A stretch of 64,000 nucleotides of DNA from Streptomyces canus 299MFChir4.1 (GCF_000383615.1 NZ_KB911587.1:1-64000); one strand, 5' to 3'; shown: positions 11,561 to 21,049, counted from the first letter of the stretch. A program made the numbers and translations. Notes: a model not told the origin generated them from the sequence alone.

Positions 11561-12925
11561 TTGTGGAGGTGTGCCCTGCCGCCCCTCCTCAGATACCCGA
11601 CCGCCGACGAGCTCGGCGCACGGGCCGCCGCGCTCGTCGCCCGCCATCCCACGGACGCCCGGCTGCGCCGCGCCGGCACCTCCCGCGCGGGAAACCCCCT
11701 GTGGCTGCTCTCCGTCGGCCACGGCAGCCGTCAGGCCCTCGTCGTGGCCGGCCCGCACGCCAACGAGCCCGTGGGCGGGGGCACCGCCCTCAGACTGGCC
11801 GAGCGTGCCCTGGCCGACCCAGGGCTCACCGCCGGGGCCGACGCCACCTGGAACCTGCTGCTCTGCCTCGACCCCGACGGCCTGCGCCGCAACGAGGGCT
11901 GGCTGCGCGGCCCGTACTCCCTCGGTCGCTACTTCCGGAACTTCTTCCGGCCCGGCTTCGGCGAACAGCCGGAATGGCTCCCCGACGGCGCGGAGGCCGC
12001 CGCCCTGCCGGAGACCCGCACCCTCCTCGCCCTCCAGGACGAACTGCGGCCCTTCCTCCAGTGCTCCCTGCACGGGGTCGACGTCGGCGGCGGCTTCGTC
12101 GAACTCACCCGCGACCTGCCCGGCCTCGCCCGGCGCGTCGCCCACACCGCGGCCCGGCTGCGCATCCCGCGCGAGCTCGGCCCCTACGACACCCTGTACT
12201 GGCCGTGCCTGGGCCCCGCCGTCTACCGGATCCCGCCGCCCCGCCGCGGCGACCTGGCCGCCGCCATCACCGAGGCCGCCGTCGAGTCGACCTGGTACCA
12301 CCCGCACCGGCACGGCACCGTGACCGCGGTCGTCGAGTCGCCCATGTGGGGCGTGGCCGCAGTCGAGGACGGCACCACGCCCGCCGACGCGGCCGCCGTG
12401 CTGCGTACCGTCAGCCACACGCTGCGCCGCGACGCGCGGCTCCTGGAGGGCGTCCTGGCGCGGATCCGCCCGCATGTCTCGGCCGCCCCGGACGCGGAGC
12501 GACTGCTCGCCCCGGTCGAGGACTATTTACTGGTCTGCCCCGGACTCGCCGACGCCTGGGACCCCGACGTCACCGACGGCGGCCGCCCGATGCCCCCGCT
12601 CAGCAGCGGTCACCTGGCCGCGCTGCGCATCGCCGGGCGGCGCCTCGCCCTGCGCACGGCCGGGCTCCTGCACCAGCTCGTGATCCGCTCGGGCGCCGAC
12701 CAGGCCGGCGCGCTGCCGGAACTGGACCGGCTCATCGACCTGTGGTGCGCCGACTACCGCGACGGCTGCGGTGCCCGCTGGATCCCGGTGCCGCGCCAGA
12801 TCGAGTACCAGTCCCGGGTCGTGCTCGCCGCCTTCGAACTCGCCGTCCGGGACGCGCCCGCGTGCTCCCGTTCGGGTGAGCCGGGGTGGGGATCCGAGCC
12901 CGCCGTGCCGATGCATCGGGAATGA
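11561..12925 (+). CDS. M14-family zinc carboxypeptidase-like protein (paralogue 1)
   Basis: A protein of about 454 residues with the zinc-carboxypeptidase fold. Zinc ligands appear as H66 and E69 in AGPHANEP and a later His in CSLHGVDVGGGF; the catalytic Glu is probably in VVESPMWG. No signal peptide is seen, so it may act in the cytoplasm on peptides or peptidoglycan-type substrates. The start is uncertain: TTG at 11561 gives MWRCALPPLLRYP, while GGAGG just downstream of it could serve a CTG at 11576 that matches the start of the paralogue at 13381-14631. The stop overlaps the ATG of the SSI inhibitor gene (ATGA). Confidence 0.85.
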   Translation: MWRCALPPLLRYPTADELGARAAALVARHPTDARLRRAGTSRAGNPLWLLSVGHGSRQALVVAGPHANEPVGGGTALRLAERALADPGLTAGADATWNLLLCLDPDGLRRNEGWLRGPYSLGRYFRNFFRPGFGEQPEWLPDGAEAAALPETRTLLALQDELRPFLQCSLHGVDVGGGFVELTRDLPGLARRVAHTAARLRIPRELGPYDTLYWPCLGPAVYRIPPPRRGDLAAAITEAAVESTWYHPHRHGTVTAVVESPMWGVAAVEDGTTPADAAAVLRTVSHTLRRDARLLEGVLARIRPHVSAAPDAERLLAPVEDYLLVCPGLADAWDPDVTDGGRPMPPLSSGHLAALRIAGRRLALRTAGLLHQLVIRSGADQAGALPELDRLIDLWCADYRDGCGARWIPVPRQIEYQSRVVLAAFELAVRDAPACSRSGEPGWGSEPAVPMHRE

Positions 12926-13353
12926 CGTCCACGATCACAGCGACAACGACAGCGGTACGGCGAGCGGCACACCTGGCCCTGACAGCGGCGACCGCCCTCC
13001 TGCTCGCCGCCGCGGCCCCCGCGACGGCCGGGCCCTCGGCCGGCGGCGACAACCTCTACCTCTTGGTGACCACGGGCGACGGCCGCTCCAGCGACACCCG
13101 CGGCACCCTCCTGCTGTGCGACCCGCCCCAGGGCCACAGCCGGGCCGCCGAGGCCTGCGCCCAGCTGGACTCCGTCGGCGGTGACATCGCCGCCCTTCCG
13201 GCCGCGGACGTCTACTGCCCGATGCTCTACGCGCCGGTCACCGTCCAGGCCCGCGGACAGTGGAACGGGCGACCGGTCGACTACCGGCAGACCTTCTCGA
13301 ACGACTGTGTGATGGGGGCGCGGACCGGGGCGGTCTTCGCACTGGACGACTGA
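12922..13353 (+). CDS. Subtilisin inhibitor-like (SSI family) secreted protease inhibitor
   Basis: Secreted inhibitor of serine proteases, 143 residues. A signal peptide (residues 1-36, hydrophobic LALTAATALLLAAAAP then ATAG) precedes a mature SSI domain. Two disulfide pairs are conserved (LLLCDPP with EACAQL; DVYCPMLY with SNDCVMG). The reactive loop CPMLY places Met at P1 and Leu at P1'; SSI itself has Met-Val, so a subtilisin-type target is expected. The ATG lies inside the stop overlap of the upstream M14 carboxypeptidase (ATGA), so translation of a cytoplasmic enzyme is coupled to that of an exported inhibitor. Confidence 0.95.
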   Translation: MTSTITATTTAVRRAAHLALTAATALLLAAAAPATAGPSAGGDNLYLLVTTGDGRSSDTRGTLLLCDPPQGHSRAAEACAQLDSVGGDIAALPAADVYCPMLYAPVTVQARGQWNGRPVDYRQTFSNDCVMGARTGAVFALDD

Positions 13354-13355
13354 CG

Positions 13356-13369
13356 CCCACGCGCGTGGG
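13356..13369. terminator. Palindrome between convergent genes
   Basis: CCCACGCGCGTGGG is a perfect 14-base palindrome in the 27-bp gap between the converging inhibitor gene and M14 paralogue 2. It could act as a weak bidirectional terminator; no T-run follows. Confidence 0.3.
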
Positions 13370-13380
13370 GCGAGGCCGGC

Positions 13381-14631
13381 TCAGTCCGCCCGCACACGCG
13401 CGCGCAGCGCCACCGCCACGATCGTGCGGGCCTGGTGCTCGATCTGGTGTTCCAACGGCACCCAGCGGGCCCCGAACCGTTCCGCGAAGGAATCGCTCCA
13501 CGCCTCTACGAGCCGTTCGAGGCGCGGAGCCGCGCGGTCGTCGGTCTCCCGCAGGACCCGTAGCAGCATGGCCGCGGCCCGCAGCGGCAGCCGGCGGGAG
13601 AACGCGTCCACACTGCCGATGTACGCCTTCGTGTCGTCGGCCGGCCGTGTGTGGATCCAGTCCGCGGCCAGCCCCGGCACCAGCCCCAGGCCCCAGGTGG
13701 CGGCCCGCAGCAGCGGGCCACCGACGCCGTCGAGGCGCGGCAGCGCGTCCGCCAGTACCTGGTCCACCGCCCGAGACTGACGCAGCAGCCGGCCCGCCAG
13801 CCGCCGCATCGCCGCCGCCGGCGCCGGGTGCGGCGCCGGATCGTCCACCAGGTCGCTCGCCCACATCGGCACCTCGACCACCGCGGTCAGACCGCCGTAG
13901 CGGTGCGCGTGGTACCAGGTGCTGAGCCGCGCGTCGTCCGGCATGCTCGGGTACGCAGCCCCGGCGCCCGGCGCCGGCATCACATGCACCCCCGGTCCGG
14001 ACGCCGGCCAGCCCGCCGCGTCCGAGGCACCGGTCTCCACCGGAATGTGCAGCTCCGCCGCGGACTTGGCGAACGGCTCGGCGATCCCCGGCACGTCCTT
14101 CGTCAACTGCACCCAGCTGCCGCCCAGATCGGTGCCGTGCAGGGTCACCTGGACGTAGGGCCGCAGGGCGTCGATCACCCCGGTCAGGGCACGGGTCTCG
14201 GGCGGCAGCCGGTCCGGCGGCAGCATCGCGGGCGCCCACTCCGGCTGCTCCGCCCCGGCCGGCCGGAAGAAGCCGAGGTGGTAGTCGAGGAGGCTGCGCG
14301 GCGCCGGGGTCACATGCAGGCTCGCGCCGTCGGGATCCGCGCACAGCAGGAAGTGCCAGGACGTGTCCGCCCGCAACTCCGGCTCGGCCAGCACCCGCCG
14401 GGCCACCGCCAGAGCCGCGGGGCCGCCGGCCGGTTCGTTGGCGTGGGCGCCCGCGACCACCAGGACGGCTCGCCGGGCCCGGCCGATCGACAGCACATGG
14501 AGGGGTCTGCCCGCGCGCGAGGCACCCACCTGCCTCAGCCGGCAGTCGCCGGGCCGCTGTGCGGCCAACGCCCGCGCGGACCGGACCAGTTCGGTCACCG
14601 TGGGGTAGCGCAGCTCCGGCAGCAGACTCAC
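13381..14631 (-). CDS. M14-family zinc carboxypeptidase-like protein (paralogue 2)
   Basis: A 416-residue homologue of the gene at 11561-12925, pointing toward it across the SSI gene. It shares LRYPT near the start, the zinc motif AGAHANEPAGG, the third His in TLHGTDLGGSW and the catalytic region VVEVPMWAS. The C-terminal RWVPLEHQIEHQARTIVAVALRAR matches RWIPVPRQIEYQSRVVLAAFELAV of paralogue 1. GTG at 14631 is chosen because homology begins there (VSLLPELRYP); upstream in-frame codons are not conserved. The promoter side has a perfect -35 TTGACA at 14687-14692 on the minus strand, but no good -10 at the right distance. Confidence 0.85.
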   Translation of the reverse strand: MSLLPELRYPTVTELVRSARALAAQRPGDCRLRQVGASRAGRPLHVLSIGRARRAVLVVAGAHANEPAGGPAALAVARRVLAEPELRADTSWHFLLCADPDGASLHVTPAPRSLLDYHLGFFRPAGAEQPEWAPAMLPPDRLPPETRALTGVIDALRPYVQVTLHGTDLGGSWVQLTKDVPGIAEPFAKSAAELHIPVETGASDAAGWPASGPGVHVMPAPGAGAAYPSMPDDARLSTWYHAHRYGGLTAVVEVPMWASDLVDDPAPHPAPAAAMRRLAGRLLRQSRAVDQVLADALPRLDGVGGPLLRAATWGLGLVPGLAADWIHTRPADDTKAYIGSVDAFSRRLPLRAAAMLLRVLRETDDRAAPRLERLVEAWSDSFAERFGARWVPLEHQIEHQARTIVAVALRARVRAD

Positions 14632-14731
14632 CCCCGATATGTCCGACCGGCCTCGCAATCCGCAGTACCCCACGGTCTGGTTGAGCTGTCAAGCACGCCA
14701 TGGGGGAGCCGCCAGGGGGCGCCCAGAAGCA

Positions 14732-14750
14732 TTTACCGGCAGCCGGTAAA
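14732..14750. promoter_or_regulatory. 19-bp perfect palindrome, possible TetR-type operator
   Basis: TTTACCGGC-A-GCCGGTAAA is perfectly symmetric. Operators of this form are typical of TetR-family repressors in Streptomyces. It lies about 100 bp upstream of M14 paralogue 2 and just downstream of the decayed dehydrogenase, with no TetR gene nearby. It may control paralogue 2, or be left over from a lost gene. Confidence 0.5.
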
Positions 14751-14806
14751 GCCGTAGGTGCCAGCGGGGTCGCCCGTGCCCCCGCGCCCGCGGTAGCGGC
14801 TCGGTG

Positions 14807-15927
14807 TCACTGCTGGTGCGGGCCGCGCCCGGCCAGCGTCGGATGCGGGTGCACATGCCGGGCCACATCGGCGGGTTCGGCGTCCCAGCCGACGATCAGC
14901 TGGCTCTCGGCGACCATCTCGGACACGTGCGGGCCCACCGGATGCACCCCGAGAACCCGGCCGCCACCGTCCTCCGCCACGACCTTCACCCTCCCGCCCT
15001 GCCCGTGCACCATCCCCTTGGCCACCGCGGTCAACGGCATGGTGTTCACGTCGACCTCGTGCCCACGCGCGCGTGCCTCGGCCTCGCTCAGCCCCACGGA
15101 AGGGTCTGCGGCGACGAATACGTCACCCGCGGCACCGTCGCGTAGTCCACGGGCGCGGACGGCAGCCCCGCCGGCGTCTCGGCCACCAGCAGGCCCTCCG
15201 CGAACGAGGCGTGCGCCAGCCCGAGCGACGGCGGCGGCAGCAGATCACCCACGACATGGATCCCGGGCACCGCCGTCTCCAGCCGCGCCCGGTCCCGCGG
15301 TACGACGAAACCCTCGACCGTGCGCGTATCTCCCCGGGCCGTACGCACCCGTGCGCGTACGCCGTCCTCCAGCGGCACGAGCCGGTCGGCGGCCTCCACG
15401 ACGGTGACCTCCGCCCCCGTGGACCGGTGGAACGACGCGTATTCCACCCCGATCGCGCCCCCGCCGAGCACCAGCACGGACGCGGGGAGACCCGGCGCGA
15501 ACAAGGCGTCGTCACTTGTCACCACACGCCGGCCGTCCGGCACGAGCCCCGGGAGCATGCGCGGGCGTGAGCCGGTCGCGAGGACGATGCCACGGCGCGC
15601 GACGAGGCCGGACGCGCCGGAGGGGCGTTCCGGTCCCGAGGCCTCCACCTGCACCGTGCGCCGCCCCGTCAGCCGCGCGGAGCCGCGCACCACCCGCACG
15701 CCCGCATGCGCGAGGTGCGCCTCCACGCCCCGGTCGTCGCGCGTGACGATGTCGTCGCGGGTGGCGACCGGCGCCGGCCAGTCGACGCTGTCCAGGGTCG
15801 CCTTCACGCCCCAGCGCTCGCGTGCCTCGGCGATGCCGTCGACGAGTTCGGCGGCGTGCGGCATCGCCTTGCTCGGGATGCAGCCGCGGTGCAGACAGGT
15901 GTCGCCAATCTGGACGGCGGTGCGCAT
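14807..15927 (-). pseudogene. Decayed dihydrolipoamide dehydrogenase-like flavoprotein
   Basis: Minus-strand remnant of a class I pyridine nucleotide-disulfide oxidoreductase. The redox motif CLHRGCIPSKA is present near 15880, followed by the NAD domain (LVLGGGAIGVEYASF) and PGIHVVGDLL. Damage is multiple. The N-terminal FAD-binding Rossmann segment is absent, with unrelated sequence before the Cys motif. LVPLEDGVRARV and TVEGFVVP join segments that are normally separated by tens of residues. A frameshift near 15090 separates TYSSPQT from GLSEAEARARG. The C-terminal active-site region has collapsed to HPHPTLAGRG, losing the usual His-Pro...Glu base pair. It is very unlikely to be functional. 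Confidence 0.85.
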
Positions 15928-16211
15928 GTGCGCCGCCCGGGGTCGGCGTGTGCGCGGCGCCCTCGCACATCGTCCGCTCGGCGGTCGGCGAGGACTGCGT
16001 GGTCCTCTCGCGTGACCCGGTGTGGAAGCCCCATGACCGTCTTCGCGCGCGTGCCGCTCACCGGCGCGGCCGAGGCCTTCGTGGACCTGCTGCGGAAGAC
16101 CTGGCCGCAGTCGGCCGCCCCGGCCTGGCTCATTCGTGCCTGGTCGGTCCGCACCGGCCTCGCCCATCCGCGCTCAGTCAGGCCGCACCGGCCGCGCTCA
16201 CCCGCGCCCGG
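15928..16211. other. Intergenic stretch without a supportable gene
   Basis: Between the pseudogene and treY no frame on either strand shows convincing codon use or a recognisable family. It probably includes sequence that replaced the lost 5' end of the dehydrogenase. Confidence 0.4.
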
Positions 16212-18566
16212 TCAGTCCGTGACGACCCGCTCCAGCAGCGCCACCGGCGACCCGCCCAGGAGCTCCGCCACACGCACGTGCCCGGAGAACTCCCGCTCCG
16301 GTACCAGCACATCGCGCCAGACGCCCGGCGGCAGCGGCAGCACCGTCTCCCCCCAGCCGCCCGCCTCCGCCAGCCGCAGCGACAGCCGGGTCACCGCGGT
16401 GACCACCTCCCCGGAGCGCGCGAACGCCACGCAGTGCGCCGCCGAGGGCCCCTCCGCGGCCAGCGGCGTGTACGTCGCCGCGTCACCGAAGACATCCGGT
16501 CGGCGCCTGCGCAGCCGCAGTGCCGCGGCCGTGAGCGCGCCCTTGTCGCCGGAGTCCTCCGGCGGGAACCGCACGGGCCGCCGGTTGTCCGGGTCCACCA
16601 GCGCCAGGTACCTGCCCTCCGTGCCCTGGTACACGTCGGGCACCCCGGGCATCGTCAGCTGCACCAGGGCCGCCCCCAGCTCGTTCGCCCGGATGTGCGG
16701 ATCGAGCCGTCCGCGCAAGGCGGCCACCTGCTCGCCCTGCGGACCGCACGGGCCGGCCGTGACGAACCGGGCCACCGCCTCCTCGTACGCCGGTTCCTGC
16801 TCCGTCCAGCTCGTGTACAGCCCCGCCTCGCGCACATGCTTCAGCAGCGCCTCCCGCACCCGCTCCGGGGCGGCGGGACCGAGCCCGAAGACCGACTGCC
16901 AGGCCGCCCAGGCCAGCTGCGCGTCCGGCACGCCGTCGCCGGTGCGGGTCACCTCGGCCAGCGTGTCCGCCCACCACTCGGGGCACTCGGTGAGCACGGC
17001 CAGGGCCGCCCGCACATCGGCACTGCGCTTGGTGTCGTGCGTCGACACCACGGTTCCCGTCAACGGCCAGTCGCGCTGCACGCGCGTGGAGTAGGCGTGG
17101 AACTCCTCGGGCGAGACGGCAGGGCTCCCGGGGTTTCCGCCCACCTCCGTCGCCGACAGCAGCGGCACATAACGGTAGAACGCCGTGTCCTCCACGGACT
17201 TGGCCCGCAGCGCCGAGGCCGTCTGCGCGAACCGGGTCCGGAACTCCACCTGGTCCGGCCCGTCCCCGGCCCGCCCCAGCACCAGATCCCGTACGACGTC
17301 GACGGCGCCCGCCTCCTCGGGGACCACGAAGGCGAGCCGGGCCTCGGCCGCGGCCTCCTCGGTGACGACAAGGGCGGCGTCCGAGGAGCCGTAGGGCCGG
17401 TAGACCTCCATCCGCACCAGCAGCTCCTGGAGCGCGGTGCGCAGCGCCCAGGGCGCCCGGTCGCGCAGCGAGGGCTCCGGGGACGTGGCACACACGCGTG
17501 CCGCCACCCGGGTCAGGCGGTCCGTCTCGGCGGCCAGCTCATGCGTGATCACCTTGTACGCCGCCCGCCGTGCCGTCGCGGCCCAGTCGCCCCCGCGGTC
17601 GGTCTGCGGGGCGGCGAACCGCCGGTACTGGCCGAGGAGTTCCCCGAACCCCGCCGGGTCCGTGAACAGCCCGTCGATCCGCCTCAGGGCGTCGTACCCG
17701 GTCGTCCCCGCCACGGGCCAGGCCGCCGGCAGCCGCTCCCCGTCCGCCAGGATCTTCTCCACGACCGTCCAGCGCCCGCCGGTCGCCTGGTGGAGCCGCT
17801 GGAGGTACGTGTCGGGGTCGGCGAGGCCGTCGGGGTGGTCGACCCGCAGCCCGTCGATCACGCCCTCGTGCAGCAGCTGGAGGATCTTGGCGTGGGTGGC
17901 CTCGAACACCTCGGGGTCCTCGACGCGCACCCCGATCAGCTCCGAGATGCTGAAGAAACGCCGGTAGTTGAGCTCCGTACGGGCCAGCCGCCACCACGCC
18001 GGCCGGTACCACTGTGCGTCCAGGAGCTGCGGCAGAGGCAGTTCCCCGGTGCCCTCGCGGAGCGGGAACACGTGGTCGTAGTAGCGCAGTACCTCGCCGT
18101 CCACCGTGAGGTTGCCGAGCTCCTCGCCGACCGGATGCCCCAGTACCGGCAGCAGCACCTGGCCGCCCTGCGCCTCCCAGTCGATGTCGAACCAGCGCGC
18201 GTACGGCGACTTCGGGCCCTCCCGCAGCACCTCCCACAGGGCGTGGTTGTGGCGCGGGTCCATCGCCATGTGGTTCGGCACGATGTCCGCCACCAGACCG
18301 AGCCCGTGCTCCCGCGCGGTGCGCGACAGCGCCCGCAGCCCGTCCTCGCCGCCCAGTTCCTCGCGCACGCGCGCGTGGTTTACGACGTCGTAGCCGTGCG
18401 TCGAACCGGGGACGGACTCCAGCACGGGGGACAGGTGCAGATGCGAGACGCCCAACGAGGCCAGGTACGGCACGGCCGCCGCCGCGGCCGCGAACGGGAA
18501 CTCGGGCTGCAACTGCAGCCGGTACGTGGCCGTCGGCGCCGACGGGTCGGGTCGCTCAGGTGTCAT
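16212..18566 (-). CDS. treY: Malto-oligosyltrehalose synthase
   Basis: GH13 isomerase that converts the reducing end of maltodextrin into an alpha,alpha-1,1 linkage, providing the substrate of TreZ. The 784 residues fit the family. Characteristic regions are TYRLQLQPEFPF at the N-terminus, SHLHLSPVLESVPGSTHGYDVV, DIVPNHMA, GLRVDHPDGLADP (nucleophile Asp), a Glu acid/base in VVEKILADGE, and VSTHDTKRSADVRARL-like VVSTHDTKRSADVRAAL. A terminator-like hairpin separates it from glgX upstream on the same strand, so it may have its own promoter in the 150-bp gap. Confidence 0.97.
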   Translation of the reverse strand: MTPERPDPSAPTATYRLQLQPEFPFAAAAAAVPYLASLGVSHLHLSPVLESVPGSTHGYDVVNHARVREELGGEDGLRALSRTAREHGLGLVADIVPNHMAMDPRHNHALWEVLREGPKSPYARWFDIDWEAQGGQVLLPVLGHPVGEELGNLTVDGEVLRYYDHVFPLREGTGELPLPQLLDAQWYRPAWWRLARTELNYRRFFSISELIGVRVEDPEVFEATHAKILQLLHEGVIDGLRVDHPDGLADPDTYLQRLHQATGGRWTVVEKILADGERLPAAWPVAGTTGYDALRRIDGLFTDPAGFGELLGQYRRFAAPQTDRGGDWAATARRAAYKVITHELAAETDRLTRVAARVCATSPEPSLRDRAPWALRTALQELLVRMEVYRPYGSSDAALVVTEEAAAEARLAFVVPEEAGAVDVVRDLVLGRAGDGPDQVEFRTRFAQTASALRAKSVEDTAFYRYVPLLSATEVGGNPGSPAVSPEEFHAYSTRVQRDWPLTGTVVSTHDTKRSADVRAALAVLTECPEWWADTLAEVTRTGDGVPDAQLAWAAWQSVFGLGPAAPERVREALLKHVREAGLYTSWTEQEPAYEEAVARFVTAGPCGPQGEQVAALRGRLDPHIRANELGAALVQLTMPGVPDVYQGTEGRYLALVDPDNRRPVRFPPEDSGDKGALTAAALRLRRRRPDVFGDAATYTPLAAEGPSAAHCVAFARSGEVVTAVTRLSLRLAEAGGWGETVLPLPPGVWRDVLVPEREFSGHVRVAELLGGSPVALLERVVTD

Positions 18567-18630
18567 GCAGACCTACGTACCCGCCCTACGGCCTTTCGTG
18601 TCATCCCGTGCTCCATGTGCACGGGACGCG

Positions 18631-18658
18631 GACGTCGGGACGCTACCGTCCCGACGTC
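18631..18658. terminator. Hairpin between glgX and treY
   Basis: Perfect 12-bp inverted repeat GACGTCGGGACG / CGTCCCGACGTC with a 4-nt loop, after the stop of glgX. Part of it (ACGCTACCGTCCCG) is repeated directly at about 18674. It fits a Streptomyces terminator, which often lacks a T-run. Confidence 0.55.
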
Positions 18659-18720
18659 ACCGCGAGCGACACGACGCTACCGTCCCGTTCCGACGTCGAC
18701 GGCGCCCCCGGCCCCTGCCG

Positions 18721-20853
18721 TTAGACGGGCCGTCGCAGCACCGCCATGCTGCGGTCCACCAGGGTCAGCCGGTCGCCGGCCTGCACCTTCGCCCCCGTGC
18801 CCGGGGGCACCCCGTCCGGGCGGGCGGTGTCGACCACGACCTCCCACTGCCGGCCGTGGTTGACCGGCACCACGAAGTCCAGCGTCTTGGGTGAGGCGTT
18901 GAACATCAGCAGGAAGGAGTCGTCGCTGATCCGCTCCCCACGGGGGCCGGGCTCGGAGATCGCGTTGCCGTTGAGGAAGACCGTCAGCGCCGAGGCCTGC
19001 GCCCGGTCCCAGTCCCGCTGGGTCATCTCCTTGCCCTCGGGCGTGAACCAGGCGATGTCCGACAGCTCGTCGTGGGTCCCCTCCACGGGCCGCCCGTGGA
19101 AGAAGCGGCGGCGCCGGAAGACCGGATGGTCCTTGCGCAGCCACACCATCGCGCGCGTGAAGGCCAGCAACTCGGCGCCGAGCCCCGCCGCCCCGTCCCC
19201 GGTGCCCTCCGGCCACCGCACCCAGGCCAGCTCGCTGTCCTGGCAGTAGGCGTTGTTGTTGCCGCGCTGGGTGCGCGCGACCTCGTCGCCGTGACTGATC
19301 ATCGGCACGCCCTGGGACAGCATCAGCGTGGCGATGAAGTTGCGCATCTGGCGGGCGCGCAGCTCCCGCACCGCGGGATCGTTGGTCTCGCCCTCCGTCC
19401 CGCAGTTCCAGGACCGGTTGTGGCTCTCGCCGTCGCGGTTGTCCTCGCCGTTGGCCTCGTTGTGCTTGTCGTTGTACGAGACGAGGTCGTGCAGGGTGAA
19501 CCCGTCGTGGCAGGTGACGAAGTTGATGGAGGCCAGCGGACGCCGGCCGTCGTCCTGGTAGAGGTCGGAGGAACCGGTCAGCCGGGACGCGAACTCCGCC
19601 AGCGCGCGCGGCTCGCCCCGCCACAGGTCCCGTACGGTGTCGCGGTACTTGCCGTTCCACTCGGTCCACAGCGGCGGGAAGTTGCCCACCTGGTAGCCGC
19701 CCTCGCCGACGTCCCACGGCTCGGCGATCAGCTTCACCTGGGAGACCACCGGGTCCTGCTGGACCAGGTCGAAGAACGACGACAGCCGGTCCACCTCGTG
19801 GAACTGCCGGGCCAGGGTGGCCGCGAGGTCGAAGCGGAAGCCGTCGACGTGCATCTCGGTGACCCAGTACCTGAGCGAGTCCATGATCAGCTGGAGGACG
19901 TGCGGGGACCGCATCAGCAGGGAGTTCCCGGTGCCCGTGGTGTCCATGTAGTACCGCTGGTCGTCGGTCAGGCGGTAGTACTGCGGGTTGTCCAGGCCCT
20001 TGAAGGACAGCGTCGGGCCCAGGTGGTTGCCCTCGGCGGTGTGGTTGTAGACGACGTCCAGGATGACCTCGATCCCGGCCTCGTGCAGCGCCCTGACCGC
20101 CGACTTGAACTCCAGGACCTGCTGGCCGCGGTCGCCCCAGGAGGCGTACGCGTTGTGCGGGGCGAAGAAGCCGATGGTGTTGTAGCCCCAGTAATTGTTC
20201 AGGCCCATGTCGACCAGGCGGTGGTCGTTCACGAACTGGTGGACCGGCATCAGCTCCAGCGTGGTGACGCCGAGCTCCACCAGGTGCTCGATGATCGCCG
20301 GGTGCGCGAGGGCGGCGTAGGTGCCGCGCAGCTCCTCGGGCAGCCCCGGGTGCCGCATGGTGAGGCCCTTGACGTGCGCCTCGTAGATCACCGTCTCGTG
20401 GTATCCGATCCGCGGCCGCCGGTCGTCGCCCCAGTCGAAGTACGGGTTGACCACGACGGACGTCATGGTGTGCGGCGCCGAGTCGAGATCGTTGCGCTTG
20501 TCGGGCGAGTCGAAGTGGTAGCCGTACACCTCCTCGCCCCAGTGGATCGAACCGCTGATCGCGCGCGCGTACGGGTCGAGCAGCAGCTTCGAGGAGTTGC
20601 AGCGCAGGCCGCGCTCGGGAGCGTACGGGCCGTGCGCACGGAAGCCGTAGCGCTGTCCGGGCATCACGCCGGGCAGATACGCGTGCCGGACGAACGCGTC
20701 GCTCTCGCGCAGTTCCACCGCCGTTTCCGAGCCGTCGTCGTGCAAAAGACACAGCTCTACTCGGTTCGCGGCTTCGGTGAAGACCGCGAAGTTGGTACCG
20801 GCGCCGTCGTACGTGGCACCGAGTGGATACGCCTCTCCAGGCCAGACCTGCAT
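18721..20853 (-). CDS. glgX: Glycogen debranching enzyme GlgX/TreX
   Basis: GH13 isoamylase-type enzyme of 710 residues that cuts alpha-1,6 branches of glycogen and releases linear maltodextrins for TreY. An N-terminal CBM48-like domain (MQVWPGEAYPLGATYDGAGTNFAVF) is followed by the barrel. Key regions are DVVYNHTAEGN, DGFRFDLAATL (nucleophile), LIAEPWDVG (acid/base) and NFVTCHDGFTLHDLVSYNDKHN. The start ATG at 20853 is chosen because homology begins exactly there; the upstream extension of the frame is Pro/Ser/Ala-rich and non-homologous. With treY and treZ it completes the TreXYZ trehalose route, a stress and spore protectant pathway in Streptomyces. Confidence 0.96.
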   Translation of the reverse strand: MQVWPGEAYPLGATYDGAGTNFAVFTEAANRVELCLLHDDGSETAVELRESDAFVRHAYLPGVMPGQRYGFRAHGPYAPERGLRCNSSKLLLDPYARAISGSIHWGEEVYGYHFDSPDKRNDLDSAPHTMTSVVVNPYFDWGDDRRPRIGYHETVIYEAHVKGLTMRHPGLPEELRGTYAALAHPAIIEHLVELGVTTLELMPVHQFVNDHRLVDMGLNNYWGYNTIGFFAPHNAYASWGDRGQQVLEFKSAVRALHEAGIEVILDVVYNHTAEGNHLGPTLSFKGLDNPQYYRLTDDQRYYMDTTGTGNSLLMRSPHVLQLIMDSLRYWVTEMHVDGFRFDLAATLARQFHEVDRLSSFFDLVQQDPVVSQVKLIAEPWDVGEGGYQVGNFPPLWTEWNGKYRDTVRDLWRGEPRALAEFASRLTGSSDLYQDDGRRPLASINFVTCHDGFTLHDLVSYNDKHNEANGEDNRDGESHNRSWNCGTEGETNDPAVRELRARQMRNFIATLMLSQGVPMISHGDEVARTQRGNNNAYCQDSELAWVRWPEGTGDGAAGLGAELLAFTRAMVWLRKDHPVFRRRRFFHGRPVEGTHDELSDIAWFTPEGKEMTQRDWDRAQASALTVFLNGNAISEPGPRGERISDDSFLLMFNASPKTLDFVVPVNHGRQWEVVVDTARPDGVPPGTGAKVQAGDRLTLVDRSMAVLRRPV

Positions 20854-21049
20854 GCAAACGACTCTTTCAGCTGTCCCGCGCCGCGTGGGGCCCCTTGGCC
20901 CCGAGTGTCCCCGAAAGTGATGGAACCACCTATGACTTACGTCCCTCTTACCGATCGACCAGTGCACAGGGCGGTCACAGAACTGTTCTTTGCCGAAATA
21001 TCGGGGCATACACATACTCCCGGACATGCCCGGGGAGTAGGGGGAAGAT

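Noticed and set aside
15928..16211. A forward-strand gene in the gap before treY
   Set aside because: Short protein-like pieces occur (for example SAVGEDCVVLSRDPVWKPH) but there is no start, ribosome site or family match.
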